The notes under the pieces: model-generated
Told to the model about the DNA's origin: nothing
Database searches by the model: none
The model's input: only the letters and a program-made list of their open reading frames with translations
In this document: positions 36,031 through 48,172 of the stretch, piece by piece
How positions within the stretch are numbered: position 1 is the stretch's first letter
How the letters are laid out: each line of letters opens with the position of its first letter
Program-made: the position numbers and the translations under genes
Assembly: GCA_013389055.1 (NCBI GenBank)
Contig: JACAEC010000034.1
Coordinates: forward strand, 1 to 56,196
DNA: 56,196 bases
Direction: 5' to 3'
DNA from: Hydrogenophilaceae bacterium
GTDB taxonomy: Bacteria > Pseudomonadota > Gammaproteobacteria > Burkholderiales > Thiobacillaceae

Positions 36031-36831
36031 GTGTCGGATAAGCTCGTTCAGGTCAGGGACCTTTCATTTACCTATGGCGGCCGCATGGTGCTCAAGGGCA
36101 TCAATCTGGAGGCGCATCGCGGCCAGGTCGTCGCCATCATGGGCAACTCCGGCTGCGGCAAGACCACCCTGATGCGCCTGATCGGCGGCCAGCTCAAGCC
36201 GACCCAAGGCCAGGTGCTGGTGGACAAGCAATCGGTCGGCAGCCTCGATTTCCATCATTTGCACGACCTGCGCCGGCGCATGGGCATGCTGTTCCAGTTC
36301 GGCGCCCTGTTCACCGACCTTTCGGTCTACGACAACGTCGCCTTTCCCCTGCGCGAGCACACCGACCTGCCGGAAGCCATGATCCGCGACCTGGTGCTAA
36401 TGAAGCTGAACGCCGTCGGCCTGCGCGGCGGCCAGAACCTGATGCCGGCCGAGCTGTCCGGCGGCATGGCCCGCCGGGTTGCGCTGGCCCGGGCGATCGC
36501 GCTCGAACCCATGCTGGTGATGTACGACGAGCCCTTCGCCGGGCTGGATCCGATCTCCTTGGGGGTGATCGGCAACCTGATCCGCCGACTGACCGATACC
36601 CTGGGCATGACCTCCATCGTGGTCACCCACGATATCCACGAGTCGCTCAAGATCGTCGATTACGTCTATTTCATCTCCGAGGGCGTGGTCGAGGCCGAAG
36701 GCACGCCGGATGAGCTCAAGGCCTCCGATCTGCCTTTCGTCCACCAGTTCGTGCACGGCGAAATGGATGGCCCGGTGCCGTTCCACTATCCTTCGTCGAC
36801 CTATCTTGCTGATCTGGGGTTCGCGCAATGA
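36031..36831 (+). CDS. mlaF: Phospholipid transport ATP-binding protein MlaF
   Basis: ATPase of the Mla system that moves phospholipids between inner and outer membrane and keeps outer-leaflet asymmetry. The 266-residue protein has Walker A GNSGCGKTT, signature LSGGMARRVALARAIALEP, Walker B LVMYDEPFAGLDP and the switch His in VVTHD. It starts with GTG, with AAGGA about 7 nt upstream. It overlaps mlaE (ATGA), and the genes run mlaF-E-D-C-B. Confidence 0.96.
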   Translation: MSDKLVQVRDLSFTYGGRMVLKGINLEAHRGQVVAIMGNSGCGKTTLMRLIGGQLKPTQGQVLVDKQSVGSLDFHHLHDLRRRMGMLFQFGALFTDLSVYDNVAFPLREHTDLPEAMIRDLVLMKLNAVGLRGGQNLMPAELSGGMARRVALARAIALEPMLVMYDEPFAGLDPISLGVIGNLIRRLTDTLGMTSIVVTHDIHESLKIVDYVYFISEGVVEAEGTPDELKASDLPFVHQFVHGEMDGPVPFHYPSSTYLADLGFAQ

Positions 36832-37625
36832 TCGAAGGCCTCGTCCACATCTTGCGGCGCATGGGCGCCCGGGTGACCAACAGCATCTGGCGGCTGGGCA
36901 TGGCCAGCCGCTTTCTGATGCTGACCCTGATGTATTCCGGCACCAGCTTCCGGCGCTTCCATCTGGTGATCAAGGAGATCTTCAACGCCGGCGTGCTCTC
37001 GCTCATCATCATCCTGGTCTCCGGCCTGTTCGTCGGCATGGTGCTGGGTCTGCAGGGCTACGAGACCTTGCAGACCTATGGTTCGGAAGAGGCCCTGGGC
37101 GTGCTGGTCGCCCTGTCGCTGGTGCGGGAATTGGGCCCGGTGGTGGCGGCCCTGCTGTTCGCCAGCCGGGCCGGCTCGGCCATCACCGCCGAGATCGGCC
37201 TGATGAAGGCGACCGAGCAGCTTTCTGCCCTGGAGATGATGGCCGTGGACCCGATCGCCCGGGTGGTCGCACCGCGTTTCTGGGGCGCGGTGATCGCCAT
37301 GCCGCTGCTGGCTGCCATGTTTTCCGCCATGGGCGTGTTCGGCGGCTACCTGGTCGGCGTGGTGCTGCTGGGGGTCGACGAGGGCTCGTTCTGGTCGCAG
37401 ATGCAGGCCGCCGTCGATTTCCGGGAGGACATCGTCAACGGCATCATCAAGAGTGCGGTGTTCGGCGTGGCGATCACCTTGATCGCGTTGTTCGAAGGCT
37501 ACGACGCCCCGCCCACGGCGGAAGGCGTCTCCCGTGCCACGACGCGCACCGTGGTAACCTCCAGCCTGACCATTTTGGCACTGGATTTCGTCTTGACCTC
37601 GTTCATGTTCCGGGGAGTGAGTTAA
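36828..37625 (+). CDS. mlaE: Phospholipid transport permease MlaE
   Basis: Inner-membrane permease of the Mla complex, 265 residues, with about five helices. The conserved MlaE core is visible as GLFVGMVLGLQGYETL, LVRELGPVVAALLFASRAGSAITAEIG, MKATEQLSALEMMAVDP and FEGYDAPPTAEGVSRATTRTVV. It overlaps mlaF by 4 nt and is followed after 2 nt by mlaD. Confidence 0.96.
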   Translation: MIEGLVHILRRMGARVTNSIWRLGMASRFLMLTLMYSGTSFRRFHLVIKEIFNAGVLSLIIILVSGLFVGMVLGLQGYETLQTYGSEEALGVLVALSLVRELGPVVAALLFASRAGSAITAEIGLMKATEQLSALEMMAVDPIARVVAPRFWGAVIAMPLLAAMFSAMGVFGGYLVGVVLLGVDEGSFWSQMQAAVDFREDIVNGIIKSAVFGVAITLIALFEGYDAPPTAEGVSRATTRTVVTSSLTILALDFVLTSFMFRGVS

Positions 37626-37627
37626 TC

Positions 37628-38131
37628 ATGTCCATGAAGCGTTCCACACTCGACCTTTGGGTGGGGGTCTTCGTCGCCGCCGGCCTGGCCGCGCTGCTGT
37701 TCCTTGCTTTCAAGGTGGGCAGCATGGGGGCCTTCGATGTCGCCTCGAGCTACATGATCAAGGCCGAGTTCGAGAACATCGGCGGCCTCAAGGTGCGGGC
37801 GCCGGTGAAAAGCGCCGGCGTCGTGGTCGGCCGGGTAGCCGATATTCAATTCAACAGCGAGACCTACGAGGCCGAGGTGATGCTGAATATCGACAAGCGT
37901 TACCAGTTCCCCAAGGACAGCAGCGCGGCGATCATGACCTCGGGCCTGTTGGGCGAGCAATACGTTGCCTTGGAAGCAGGGGCGGATGACAAGATGCTGG
38001 CCGCCGGCGAGAAGCTCAAGATCACCCAGGGTGCCGTGGTACTGGAAAACCTGATCGGCCAGTTCCTCTACAGCAAGGCGGACGAGGGCGGTGCCAGTAC
38101 CGATACCCCGGCCAGCCCGGCTGAGCCATGA
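37628..38131 (+). CDS. mlaD: Phospholipid-binding MCE protein MlaD
   Basis: A 167-residue protein with one N-terminal transmembrane helix (LDLWVGVFVAAGLAALLFLAF) and a periplasmic MCE domain (ENIGGLKVRAPVKSAGVVVGRV ... YEAEVMLNID). It should form the hexameric lipid channel on MlaFE. The C-terminal helix (LENLIGQFLYSK) is present. The ATG at 37628 is used; longer frames run through mlaE. Confidence 0.95.
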   Translation: MSMKRSTLDLWVGVFVAAGLAALLFLAFKVGSMGAFDVASSYMIKAEFENIGGLKVRAPVKSAGVVVGRVADIQFNSETYEAEVMLNIDKRYQFPKDSSAAIMTSGLLGEQYVALEAGADDKMLAAGEKLKITQGAVVLENLIGQFLYSKADEGGASTDTPASPAEP

Positions 38132-38148
38132 ATTCAGGAGTATTCACC

Positions 38149-38766
38149 ATGATCAATGCGATTCGTTTCATTGCTTTACTAGCCTTGTCGGCAGTGCCGG
38201 CCATGGCCGCGGCCAATGCCTTGGCGCCGGATGTCCTGGTCAAGGACACCACCAACGACGTGGTCCGCATCGTCAAGCAGGACAAGGACATCAAGGGCGG
38301 CAACAGCAAGAAGGTCTATGCCCTGATGGAAACCAAGGTCCTGCCCCATTTCGATTTCCGCCAGATGACTCAACTGGCCGTCGGCAAGAGCTGGCGCCAG
38401 GCCACGCCGGACGAGCAGGAGCAGTTGACCCGTGAGTTCAAGGCCCTGCTGGTGCGTACCTATTCGGCGGCGATCACCAGCGTGGCGGACTACAAGATCG
38501 AGTTCAAGCCGATCAGGATGCAGCCGGGCGATACCGACGTGCTGGTCAGCACCGAGGTGAGCAAGCCGGGGGCGCCGCCGGTTGCCATCGACTATCGCCT
38601 GGAGAAGCAGGAGGGCGGCTGGAAGGTGTACGACGTCCTGGTCGATAGCGTCAGCCTGGTGACGGTGTATCGCAACTCCTTCAACAGCGAAGTGCGCAAG
38701 AACGGCATCGCCGGCCTGATCCAGTCGCTGGTCCGACGCAATCAGACTTCGGCGAGCGGTGGCTGA
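38149..38766 (+). CDS. mlaC: Periplasmic phospholipid carrier MlaC
   Basis: A soluble 205-residue shuttle between MlaD and the outer-membrane MlaA lipoprotein. It has a signal peptide (MINAIRFIALLALSAVPAMAAANA) and the Tol-toluene-tolerance/MlaC fold pattern HFDFRQMTQLAVGKSWRQA ... FKALLVRTYSAAI ... WKVYDVLVDSVSLVTVYRNSF. The ATG at 38149 is chosen because CAGGAG sits 8 nt before it; an ATG at 38128 overlaps the mlaD stop. No mlaA is found in this window. Confidence 0.94.
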   Translation: MINAIRFIALLALSAVPAMAAANALAPDVLVKDTTNDVVRIVKQDKDIKGGNSKKVYALMETKVLPHFDFRQMTQLAVGKSWRQATPDEQEQLTREFKALLVRTYSAAITSVADYKIEFKPIRMQPGDTDVLVSTEVSKPGAPPVAIDYRLEKQEGGWKVYDVLVDSVSLVTVYRNSFNSEVRKNGIAGLIQSLVRRNQTSASGG

Positions 38767-38772
38767 TCTGGC

Positions 38773-39048
38773 ATGCGTGTCGAAGCCGATACCGCCTATC
38801 CGGAAGGCCAGCTGACCTTGGCGACGGCCAACGTCCTGTTGGAAGAAGGGCTGCAGGCCATGGCGCAAGGGTGCGCGCAGTTTGATCTGTCCGGGGTCAG
38901 CCATGTCGATTCAGCGGCACTGAGCCTGATGATGTCGTGGAAACGGGCGGCCGCGAGCCAGGGCCGTCCTCTCAGTTTTCGCAATATCCCCGCCACGCTA
39001 TCCAGCCTGGCTACGCTTTACGGCGTGGCCGAATTCCTCGACGCTTGA
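38773..39048 (+). CDS. mlaB: STAS-domain protein MlaB
   Basis: A 91-residue single STAS domain, the cytoplasmic partner that stabilises MlaF. The FDLSGVSHVDSAALSLMMSW segment is the characteristic STAS strand-helix with the DSA site. It follows mlaC by 6 nt and precedes the second ABC transporter by 2 nt, so all lie in one transcription unit. Confidence 0.88.
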   Translation: MRVEADTAYPEGQLTLATANVLLEEGLQAMAQGCAQFDLSGVSHVDSAALSLMMSWKRAAASQGRPLSFRNIPATLSSLATLYGVAEFLDA

Positions 39049-39050
39049 CC

Positions 39051-39956
39051 ATGCCGGCGGCGATTCGCCTGCAGGGCTTGGCCAAGCGCTTTGGTAGCCT
39101 CGAGGCCCTGCGCGGCGTCGATCTCGAAGTGGAGCAGGGCGAGTTCTTCGCGTTGCTCGGCCCCAACGGTGCCGGCAAGACCACGCTGATCAGCATCCTG
39201 GCCGGCCTCACCCGCGCCACCGGCGGCGAGGCCAGCGTCATGGGCTTCGACGTCGTCCGCCAGTACCGCGAGGCCCGGCGCAACATGGGCGTGGTGCCGC
39301 AGGAGCTGGTGTTCGACCCCTTCTTCACCGTGCGCGAGACCCTCGAGTTCCAGTCCGGCTATTTCGGCCTGCGCCGCAACGACGACTGGATCGATGCCTT
39401 GCTGCATCATTTGAACCTGACCGACAAGGCCGACACCAACATGCGCCGGCTGTCCGGCGGCATGAAGCGGCGGGTGCTGGTGGCCCAGGCCCTGGTGCAC
39501 AAACCGCCGGTGATCGTGTTGGACGAGCCGACCGCCGGGGTCGACGTCGAACTGCGCCAGACCCTGTGGCAGTTCGTTCGCGAATTGAATCAGCAGGGCC
39601 ATACCATCCTGCTGACGACCCATTATCTGGAAGAGGCCGAGGAGTTGTGCGAGCGGGTGGCGATGTTGAAGGAGGGGCAGATCGTGGCCCTGGACCGCAC
39701 GGCCAATCTGCTGCGGACCGATGCCGAGCGGCGGGTCGAGCTGCGCCTAAATCCGGCCCGGCTGCCTGAAGCCTTGCAGGCACGGCTGGTCGAAGAAAAG
39801 GAGGGTGTCTTTCAGCTCGGCCTGCACGACTACGCCGAACTGGAGGGCATGCTGGCGGCCTTGCGCCAAGCCGATATCAAGGTTGAAGGCTTGTGTGTAC
39901 GCCAGCCTGACTTGGAAGAGGTCTTCCTGCGGACCATGCGAGGGGCCGAACGATGA
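39051..39956 (+). CDS. ABC transporter ATP-binding protein (YadG-like)
   Basis: A 301-residue ATPase of an ABC-2 type exporter. Walker A GPNGAGKTT, signature LSGGMKRRVLVAQALVHKP, Walker B VIVLDEPTAGVD and H-loop LTTHYLEEAEELC are intact. The C-terminal extension of about 80 residues is typical of YadG/CcmA-like exporters. It overlaps its permease by 4 nt. Substrate unknown; placement after mlaB is common in betaproteobacteria and suggests an envelope role. Confidence 0.93.
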   Translation: MPAAIRLQGLAKRFGSLEALRGVDLEVEQGEFFALLGPNGAGKTTLISILAGLTRATGGEASVMGFDVVRQYREARRNMGVVPQELVFDPFFTVRETLEFQSGYFGLRRNDDWIDALLHHLNLTDKADTNMRRLSGGMKRRVLVAQALVHKPPVIVLDEPTAGVDVELRQTLWQFVRELNQQGHTILLTTHYLEEAEELCERVAMLKEGQIVALDRTANLLRTDAERRVELRLNPARLPEALQARLVEEKEGVFQLGLHDYAELEGMLAALRQADIKVEGLCVRQPDLEEVFLRTMRGAER

Positions 39957-40708
39957 CCGGTTTCCTGACCCTGTTCCGCAAGGAAGTGCTGCGCTTTTGG
40001 AAGGTGCTGATGCAGACCGTGGCGGCGCCGATCCTGACCACTCTGCTCTATCTGCTGATCTTTTCCCATGTGCTGGAGGCGCATGTCCAGGTCTATCCGG
40101 GCGTGGCCTATACCAGCTTCCTGATCCCCGGCCTGGTGATGATGGCCATCCTGCAGAATGCCTTTGCCAACGGCTCGTCCAGCCTGATCCAGTCCAAGAT
40201 CAGCGGCAACATCGTGTTCTTCCTGCTGCCGCCCTTGTCCTATCTGGAGTTTTTTCTGGCCTACCTGCTGGCCGCCATGGTGCGCGGCCTCTTGGTCGGG
40301 GTGGGGGTGGCCTTGAGCGGCCTGTTGTTCACCGACCTGACTTTGCTTCACCCGCTCTGGATCGTTATCTTCGCGCTGGCCTCCAGTGCCTTGTTCGGTT
40401 GTCTGGGCATCATTGCCGGCATCTGGGCCGAGAAATTCGACCAACTGGCCGGGGTGCAGAATTTCGTCATCATGCCGCTGACCTTCCTGTCCGGCGTGTT
40501 CTATTCCATCCACTCCCTGCCGGCCATTTGGCAGGCTGTTTCCCATTACAACCCGGTCTTCTACATGATCGACGGCTTCCGCTATGGCTTCCATGGCGTC
40601 TCCGACGTCGATCCTTGGCGGTCCCTGGCGGTGCTGCTGCCATGCCTGATCGTTCTTTCCGGCCTGACTTTGCAGCTATTGCGCTCGGGCTATAAACTCC
40701 GCCATTGA
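39953..40708 (+). CDS. ABC-2 type permease (YadH-like)
   Basis: A 251-residue inner-membrane permease with about six helices. Typical ABC-2 features are the N-terminal LFRKEVLRFWKVLMQTVAAPILTTLLYLLIF (read in parts), SFLIPGLVMMAILQNAF and the late LPLTFLSGVFYSIHSLPAIWQ-like segment. It pairs with the ATPase encoded just upstream. The exported substrate is not known. Confidence 0.92.
   Translation: MTGFLTLFRKEVLRFWKVLMQTVAAPILTTLLYLLIFSHVLEAHVQVYPGVAYTSFLIPGLVMMAILQNAFANGSSSLIQSKISGNIVFFLLPPLSYLEFFLAYLLAAMVRGLLVGVGVALSGLLFTDLTLLHPLWIVIFALASSALFGCLGIIAGIWAEKFDQLAGVQNFVIMPLTFLSGVFYSIHSLPAIWQAVSHYNPVFYMIDGFRYGFHGVSDVDPWRSLAVLLPCLIVLSGLTLQLLRSGYKLRH
40669..40696 (+). promoter_or_regulatory. Possible promoter for ibaG-murA-his genes
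   Basis: TTTGCA (40669-40674), a 16-nt spacer and TATAAA (40691-40696) lie inside the end of the permease gene, about 65 nt ahead of the 37-nt gap. A second TATAAC occurs at 40709. The -35 match is modest. Confidence 0.3.
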
Positions 40709-40772
40709 TATAACGCCGTTAAGCTGCGGCGCCTCCCTTTTCTAGATGTTTGCCCTGAGATTCGACACCACT

Positions 40773-42905
<2,133 letters not shown>

Positions 42906-42936
42906 TGCGTTTTTAAGCGATCCCCGTTTCCATAGC

Positions 42937-44244
42937 ATGTCCCGCGTCGCCATTACCCGTCTCGATGCCAAGGCCGCCGATTTCCAGACCCGGCTGGCCG
43001 ATCTGCTCAGTTTTTCCGCCGACACCGATGCCGCCGTGCATCAGGCCGTGGCCGAGATTCTCGCGGCCGTGAAGAGCCGCGGCGATGCGGCCGTGCTCGA
43101 ATACACCCAGCGTTTCGATCGCTTGCAGGCGACCGGCATGGCCGGCTTGGAGCTGTCTCAGGCGCGCTTGCAGCAGGCCCTGAAGTCGCTGCCGCTACGC
43201 CTGGAGACCGCGCTCAAGGCGGCGGCCGAGCGGGTGCGCGTCTATCACGAAAAGCAGTTGCAGCAGTCCTGGACCTATCGTGAAGCCGATGGCACCGTGC
43301 TCGGCCAGCAGGTCACCGCGCTCGACCGCGTCGGCCTCTATGTGCCTGGCGGTAAGGCGGCTTACCCCTCGTCGGTGTTGATGAATGCGATTCCGGCCAA
43401 GGTGGCGGGGGTCAAGGAACTGATCATGGTGGTGCCGACCCCGGACGGCGTGCTCAACGACCTGGTGCTGGCCGCCGCGGCCGTGGCCGGCGTCGATCGC
43501 GTGTTCACCATCGGCGGCGCCCAGGCGGTGGCCGCCCTGGCCTACGGCACCGAGACCGTGCCCCAGGTCGACAAGATCGTCGGCCCCGGCAACGCCTATG
43601 TCGCCGAGGCCAAGCGCCGGGTATTCGGCATCGTCGGCATCGACATGATCGCCGGCCCGTCCGAGATCCTGGTGATCTGTGACGGCCAGACCGATCCGGA
43701 TTGGATCGCGATGGACCTGTTCTCCCAGGCCGAGCACGACGAGCTGGCCCAGTCCATCCTGATCTCGCCCGATGCCGCCTTCCTCGACGCCGTGCAGGCC
43801 AGCATCGACAAGCTGCTGCCGACCATGCCCAGGCAGGAGGTGATCCGCCAGTCGATCACCAATCGCGGCGGTCTGATCCTGTGCAAGGATTTGGACCAGG
43901 CGGCCGAGATCAGCAATTTCATCGCCCCCGAGCACCTGGAATTGTCGGTGGCCGATCCCGAGGCGATGCTACCCAAGATCCGCCACGCCGGCGCCATCTT
44001 CATGGGTCGCAATACCTGCGAGGCCCTGGGCGATTACTGCGCCGGGCCCAACCACGTGCTGCCCACCTCACGCACCGCGCGCTTTTCCTCGCCGCTGGGT
44101 GTCTACGACTTCCAGAAGCGCTCCAGCCTGATCCACGTCTCGGCCGAGGGCGCCAAGACCCTGGGTGAGATCGCCGCGGCCCTGGCCTACGGCGAGGGCC
44201 TGCAGGCGCATGCGCGGTCGGCCGAATTCCGCATGGAGCGCTGA
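42937..44244 (+). CDS. hisD: Histidinol dehydrogenase
   Basis: Oxidises histidinol to histidine in two NAD+-dependent, zinc-requiring steps; 435 residues. Visible blocks are [22 protein letters not shown] (in parts), [38 protein letters not shown] with the zinc-binding His, and [11 protein letters not shown]. Although the pathway ends here, the gene lies second in the operon, as usual. Confidence 0.98.
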   Translation: MSRVAITRLDAKAADFQTRLADLLSFSADTDAAVHQAVAEILAAVKSRGDAAVLEYTQRFDRLQATGMAGLELSQARLQQALKSLPLRLETALKAAAERVRVYHEKQLQQSWTYREADGTVLGQQVTALDRVGLYVPGGKAAYPSSVLMNAIPAKVAGVKELIMVVPTPDGVLNDLVLAAAAVAGVDRVFTIGGAQAVAALAYGTETVPQVDKIVGPGNAYVAEAKRRVFGIVGIDMIAGPSEILVICDGQTDPDWIAMDLFSQAEHDELAQSILISPDAAFLDAVQASIDKLLPTMPRQEVIRQSITNRGGLILCKDLDQAAEISNFIAPEHLELSVADPEAMLPKIRHAGAIFMGRNTCEALGDYCAGPNHVLPTSRTARFSSPLGVYDFQKRSSLIHVSAEGAKTLGEIAAALAYGEGLQAHARSAEFRMER

Positions 44245-44246
44245 TC

Positions 44247-44290
44247 CTTCGATTAGAGCGAGGATGCCCGGCATCCTGATAACGTCGAAG
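44247..44290 (+). other. Inverted repeats between hisD and hisC
   Basis: In the 85-nt hisD-hisC gap, CTTCGA (44247-44252) pairs with TCGAAG (44285-44290). Within it AGGATGCC (44261-44268) pairs with GGCATCCT (44270-44277). Together they can form an extended stem without a U-tract, so a processing site or translational element is more likely than a terminator. Confidence 0.45.
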
Positions 44291-44329
44291 CAAAATCTCA
44301 TCCGCATTGGCATCGAGCACACTGGCGAT

Positions 44330-45415
44330 ATGGCGTCCGTAACCCCTGAGCAGATCATCCGCGCGGACATCCGCGCGCTGTCGGCCTATCACGTGGCCGA
44401 GGCGACGGGCATGGTCAAGCTCGATGCCATGGAGAACCCCTATCTGCTGCCCGAGCCGCTACGCGGCGAACTGGGCAAGCTGTTGGCCGAGGCGGCGATC
44501 AATCGTTACCCCGATCCGCGCTCGCCGCAGTTGAAGGCGGCGTTGCGCGAGGCCTTCGCTATTCCCGCCGAGCTGGACGTCCTGCTCGGCAACGGCTCGG
44601 ACGAGATCCTGCAAATCCTCGCTTTGGCAGTGGCCAAGCCCGGCACCACCGTGCTCTCGGTCGAGCCCGGCTTCGTCATGTACCGGATGATCGCCCAGTT
44701 CGCCGGCCTCAACTATGTCGGCGTGCCGCTCAAGGCCGATTTCACCCTGGACGAGGCGGCGGTGCAGGCGGCTATTGCGAAGCATCAACCCGCGCTGACC
44801 TTCATCGCCTATCCGAACAACCCGACCGGCAACGTTTTCGATCGCGCCGTGGTGGAGCGCATCATCCAGGCCGCACCGGGCCTGGTCGTATTGGACGAGG
44901 CCTATCACGCCTTCGCCGGCGGCCTCAGCTTCCTCGATGCCCTGGCGCGCTACGACAACCTGCTGCTCATGCGCACAGTGTCCAAGCTCGGCCTGGCCGG
45001 CCTGCGCCTGGGCTATCTGGTCGGCAAAGCGGCCTGGCTCAAGGAATTCGACAAGCTGCGCCTGCCCTACAACGTGAACGTGCTGACCCAGGTGGCGGCC
45101 GAATTCGCCTTGCGCCATGTCGCAGTGCTGGAGCGGCAGGCGGCGCAGATCGTGGCGGAGCGGGGCCGGCTGCGTGCGGCAATGGCGCAACTGCCGGGTG
45201 TTGCCGTGTTCGACAGCCAGGCGAATTTCCTGCTGTTCCGTGTGGCATCGGCCGATAATGTTTTTGCCGGGCTCAAGGCCCGTGGTGTCTTGATCAAGAA
45301 CCTGCATGGGGCACACCCCCTGCTCAATGATTGCTTGCGTGTGACTGTGGGCGCGCCCGGGGAGAACGATGCCTTCCTCGCTGCGCTCGCTGCGGAATTG
45401 GAAGCGAGGAGATAA
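44330..45415 (+). CDS. hisC: Histidinol-phosphate aminotransferase
   Basis: PLP-dependent transaminase converting imidazole-acetol phosphate to histidinol phosphate; 361 residues. The PLP lysine is Lys219 in [22 protein letters not shown] and [10 protein letters not shown] are also present. The start at 44330 gives [22 protein letters not shown]. Longer in-frame starts reach back to 44165, inside hisD, but add unrelated residues. Confidence 0.96.
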   Translation: MASVTPEQIIRADIRALSAYHVAEATGMVKLDAMENPYLLPEPLRGELGKLLAEAAINRYPDPRSPQLKAALREAFAIPAELDVLLGNGSDEILQILALAVAKPGTTVLSVEPGFVMYRMIAQFAGLNYVGVPLKADFTLDEAAVQAAIAKHQPALTFIAYPNNPTGNVFDRAVVERIIQAAPGLVVLDEAYHAFAGGLSFLDALARYDNLLLMRTVSKLGLAGLRLGYLVGKAAWLKEFDKLRLPYNVNVLTQVAAEFALRHVAVLERQAAQIVAERGRLRAAMAQLPGVAVFDSQANFLLFRVASADNVFAGLKARGVLIKNLHGAHPLLNDCLRVTVGAPGENDAFLAALAAELEARR

Positions 45416-45420
45416 GCACG

Positions 45421-46008
45421 ATGCGTACGGCCGAAATCAGCCGCAATACCCTGGAGACCCAGATCACCGTCAAGGTGAACCTGGATGGCAGCGGGCAGGC
45501 CAAACTGGCGACCGGTGTGGCCTTCCTCGACCACATGCTCGACCAGATCGCCCGCCACGGCCTGATCGACCTCGACATCGCGGCCCGCGGCGACCTGCAC
45601 ATCGATGCCCACCACACGGTGGAAGACATCGGCATCAGCCTGGGCCAGGCGTTTGCGAAAGCCGTCGGCGCCAAGAAGGGCATCCGCCGCTACGGCCATG
45701 CCTATGTGCCGCTGGACGAAGCCCTGTCGCGCGTGGTGGTCGACTTCTCCGGCCGTCCCGGCCTGGAGTATCACGTCGACTTCACCCGCGCCCGCATCGG
45801 CGAGTTCGATGTCGACCTGTTCCGCGAGTTCTTCCAAGGCTTCGTCAACCATGCCCAGGTGACGCTGCACATCGACAACCTGCGCGGCATCAATGCCCAC
45901 CATCAGGCCGAGACGGTGTTCAAGGCCCTGGGCCGTGCCTTGCGCATGGCGTTGGAGCTTGATGCGCGCATGGCCGATGTGGTGCCCAGCACCAAGGGGA
46001 CGCTGTAA
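45421..46008 (+). CDS. hisB: Imidazoleglycerol-phosphate dehydratase
   Basis: A monofunctional 195-residue IGPD, not fused to histidinol phosphatase as in enterobacteria, so a separate phosphatase must exist elsewhere. Metal-binding blocks are [32 protein letters not shown] and [19 protein letters not shown]. The start at 45421 gives the conserved [15 protein letters not shown]. It ends exactly where hisH begins. Confidence 0.98.
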   Translation: MRTAEISRNTLETQITVKVNLDGSGQAKLATGVAFLDHMLDQIARHGLIDLDIAARGDLHIDAHHTVEDIGISLGQAFAKAVGAKKGIRRYGHAYVPLDEALSRVVVDFSGRPGLEYHVDFTRARIGEFDVDLFREFFQGFVNHAQVTLHIDNLRGINAHHQAETVFKALGRALRMALELDARMADVVPSTKGTL

Positions 46009-46656
46009 GTGCCGGATGTAGCTGTCGTCGATTACGGCATGGGCAATCTGCACTCGGTGGCCAAGGCCATCGAACATGTCGCGCCCAAGGCCGAGGTGGC
46101 GGTGACCGGCGACCCGGCCGTGATCGCCCGGGCCGGCCGCGTGGTGTTTCCGGGCCAGGGCGCGGCGCGCGACTGCATGGCCGAGATCGACCGGCGCGGC
46201 CTGCGCGAGGCGATCGTCGAGGCCTCTCAAACCAAGCCCTTCCTCGGCATCTGCATGGGCCTGCAGGTCCTGTTCGAGCACAGCGAGGAGGGCGACACCG
46301 CCTGCCTGGGCCTGTTGCCGGGCCGGGTGCTGCGCTTTCCCGACGAGGCGATGCACGACACGCAGGGCAAGCGGCTCAAGGTGCCGCACATGGGCTGGAA
46401 CAATGTCTACCGGATGATGGAACACCCGATGTGGGCGGGCATCGACGACGGTGCCCGGTTCTATTTCGTCCACAGCTATTACGTCGAGCCGGCGTCGCCC
46501 GATGTGGTGGCGGGGGTGAGTCACTACCCCTTCGCCTTCACCTGCGCGGTGGCGCGCGACAACCTGTTCGCGGTGCAGTTTCATCCGGAAAAGAGCCAGG
46601 CGGCCGGGCTGCGGTTGCTGGGCAATTTCATCACTTGGGAAGGCAAGTCGAGGTAA
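46009..46656 (+). CDS. hisH: Imidazole glycerol phosphate synthase, glutaminase subunit
   Basis: Supplies ammonia from glutamine to HisF. The 215-residue class I amidotransferase has nucleophile Cys82 in LGICMGLQ and the His-Glu pair in FHPEKSQ near the end. It begins with GTG immediately after the hisB stop, which implies coupled translation. YGMGNLHSV at the start is typical. Confidence 0.97.
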   Translation: MPDVAVVDYGMGNLHSVAKAIEHVAPKAEVAVTGDPAVIARAGRVVFPGQGAARDCMAEIDRRGLREAIVEASQTKPFLGICMGLQVLFEHSEEGDTACLGLLPGRVLRFPDEAMHDTQGKRLKVPHMGWNNVYRMMEHPMWAGIDDGARFYFVHSYYVEPASPDVVAGVSHYPFAFTCAVARDNLFAVQFHPEKSQAAGLRLLGNFITWEGKSR

Positions 46657-46661
46657 GCAAG

Positions 46662-47405
46662 ATGTTGATCATTCCTGCCATCGATCTGAAAGACGGTCAG
46701 TGCGTGCGCCTGAAGCAGGGCGAAATGGACAGCGCCACGGTGTTCTCTGCGGAGCCGGCAGAGATGGCCAGGAAGTGGCTGGCCAGCGGCGCCCGGCGGC
46801 TGCACCTGGTCGACCTCAACGGCGCCTTCGCCGGCAAGCCGGTCAACGAGCCGGCGATCAAGGCCATCACCGATGTGGTCGGCGACGATGTTCCGGTGCA
46901 ACTGGGCGGCGGCATCCGCGATCTGGAGACCATCGAACGTTATCTGGACGACGGCATCACCTACGTCATTATCGGCAGCGCCGCGGTGAAGACCCCCGGC
47001 TTCCTGCACGATGCCTGCAACGCCTTCCCCGGCCACATCATCGTCGGCCTCGATGCCAAGGACGGCAAGGTCGCGGTCGACGGCTGGTCCAAGGTGACCG
47101 GCCACGACGTGATCGACCTGGCCCGGCGCTTCCAGGACTATGGCGTCGAGTCGGTCATCTACACCGACATCGGCCGCGATGGCATGCTCTCCGGCGTCAA
47201 CATCGAGGCCACGGTGAAGCTGGCCCAGGCCCTGCACATTCCGGTGATCGCCAGCGGCGGCGTGACCAACCTGGACGACGTGCGCCGCTTGTGCGAGGTG
47301 GAGGGCGAAGGCATCGAGGGCGTGATCACCGGCCGTGCCATCTACGAGGGCACACTCGACTTCAGCGCGGCCCAGAAGCTGGCCGACGAGCTCGGAAACG
47401 CCTGA
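46662..47405 (+). CDS. hisA: Phosphoribosylformimino-5-aminoimidazole carboxamide ribotide isomerase
   Basis: A 247-residue TIM barrel catalysing the Amadori rearrangement in histidine synthesis. The catalytic Asp8 lies in [14 protein letters not shown]; phosphate-binding [10 protein letters not shown] and [14 protein letters not shown] follow, with the second catalytic Asp in [10 protein letters not shown]. The ATG at 46662 is used; longer frames overlap hisH. Its stop overlaps hisF by one base. Confidence 0.98.
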   Translation: MLIIPAIDLKDGQCVRLKQGEMDSATVFSAEPAEMARKWLASGARRLHLVDLNGAFAGKPVNEPAIKAITDVVGDDVPVQLGGGIRDLETIERYLDDGITYVIIGSAAVKTPGFLHDACNAFPGHIIVGLDAKDGKVAVDGWSKVTGHDVIDLARRFQDYGVESVIYTDIGRDGMLSGVNIEATVKLAQALHIPVIASGGVTNLDDVRRLCEVEGEGIEGVITGRAIYEGTLDFSAAQKLADELGNA

Positions 47406-48172
47406 TGGGTCTGGCCAAGCGCATCATCCCCTGTCTCGACGTCACCGCCGGCCGGGTGGTCAAGGGCGTGCAGTTCGTCGAACTGCGCGATGCCGGCGAT
47501 CCGGTCGAGATCGCCAAACGCTATGACGAGCAAGGTGCCGACGAGCTGACCTTCCTCGACATCACCGCCAGTTCCGACGAGCGCGACATCATCCTGAGCA
47601 TCATCGAAGAGGTGGCGGCCCAGGTCTTCATCCCGCTCACCGTCGGCGGCGGCGTGCGCGCGGTCGAGGATGTCCGCCGTCTGCTCAATGCCGGGGCCGA
47701 CAAGGTCTCGATCAACACCTCAGCCGTGGTCAACCCGCAACTGGTCCGCGATGCCTCGGACCGCTACGGCAACCAGTGCATCGTGGTCGCCATCGACGCC
47801 AAGCGGGTCGCCGGCCCGGAACCCAAGTGGGAGGTGTTCACCCATGGCGGCCGCAAGGCCACCGGCCTGGACGCCGTGGCATGGGCGAAGCAGATGCAGG
47901 AATACGGCGCGGGCGAGATCCTGCTGACCAGCATGGACCGCGACGGCGCCAAGATCGGCTTCGACCTCGAGCTGACCCGGGCGATCTCGGATGCGGTGGA
48001 GGTGCCGGTGATTGCCAGCGGCGGCGTCGGCAACCTGCAGCATCTGGTCGACGGCGTGAAGATCGGCGGCGCCGATGCCGTGCTCGCAGCCAGCATCTTC
48101 CACTTCGGCGAGTACACCGTGCGCCAGGCCAAGGAATACATGGCGCAGCACGGTATCGAGATGCGGCTATGA
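47405..48172 (+). CDS. hisF: Imidazole glycerol phosphate synthase, cyclase subunit
   Basis: Forms imidazole glycerol phosphate and AICAR using ammonia from HisH. The 255-residue TIM barrel begins [19 protein letters not shown], with the catalytic Asp in [27 protein letters not shown] and [13 protein letters not shown] match HisF. Paralogue of the preceding hisA. The AICAR by-product re-enters purine synthesis, which begins with purF at 21.4 kb. Confidence 0.98.
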   Translation: MGLAKRIIPCLDVTAGRVVKGVQFVELRDAGDPVEIAKRYDEQGADELTFLDITASSDERDIILSIIEEVAAQVFIPLTVGGGVRAVEDVRRLLNAGADKVSINTSAVVNPQLVRDASDRYGNQCIVVAIDAKRVAGPEPKWEVFTHGGRKATGLDAVAWAKQMQEYGAGEILLTSMDRDGAKIGFDLELTRAISDAVEVPVIASGGVGNLQHLVDGVKIGGADAVLAASIFHFGEYTVRQAKEYMAQHGIEMRL

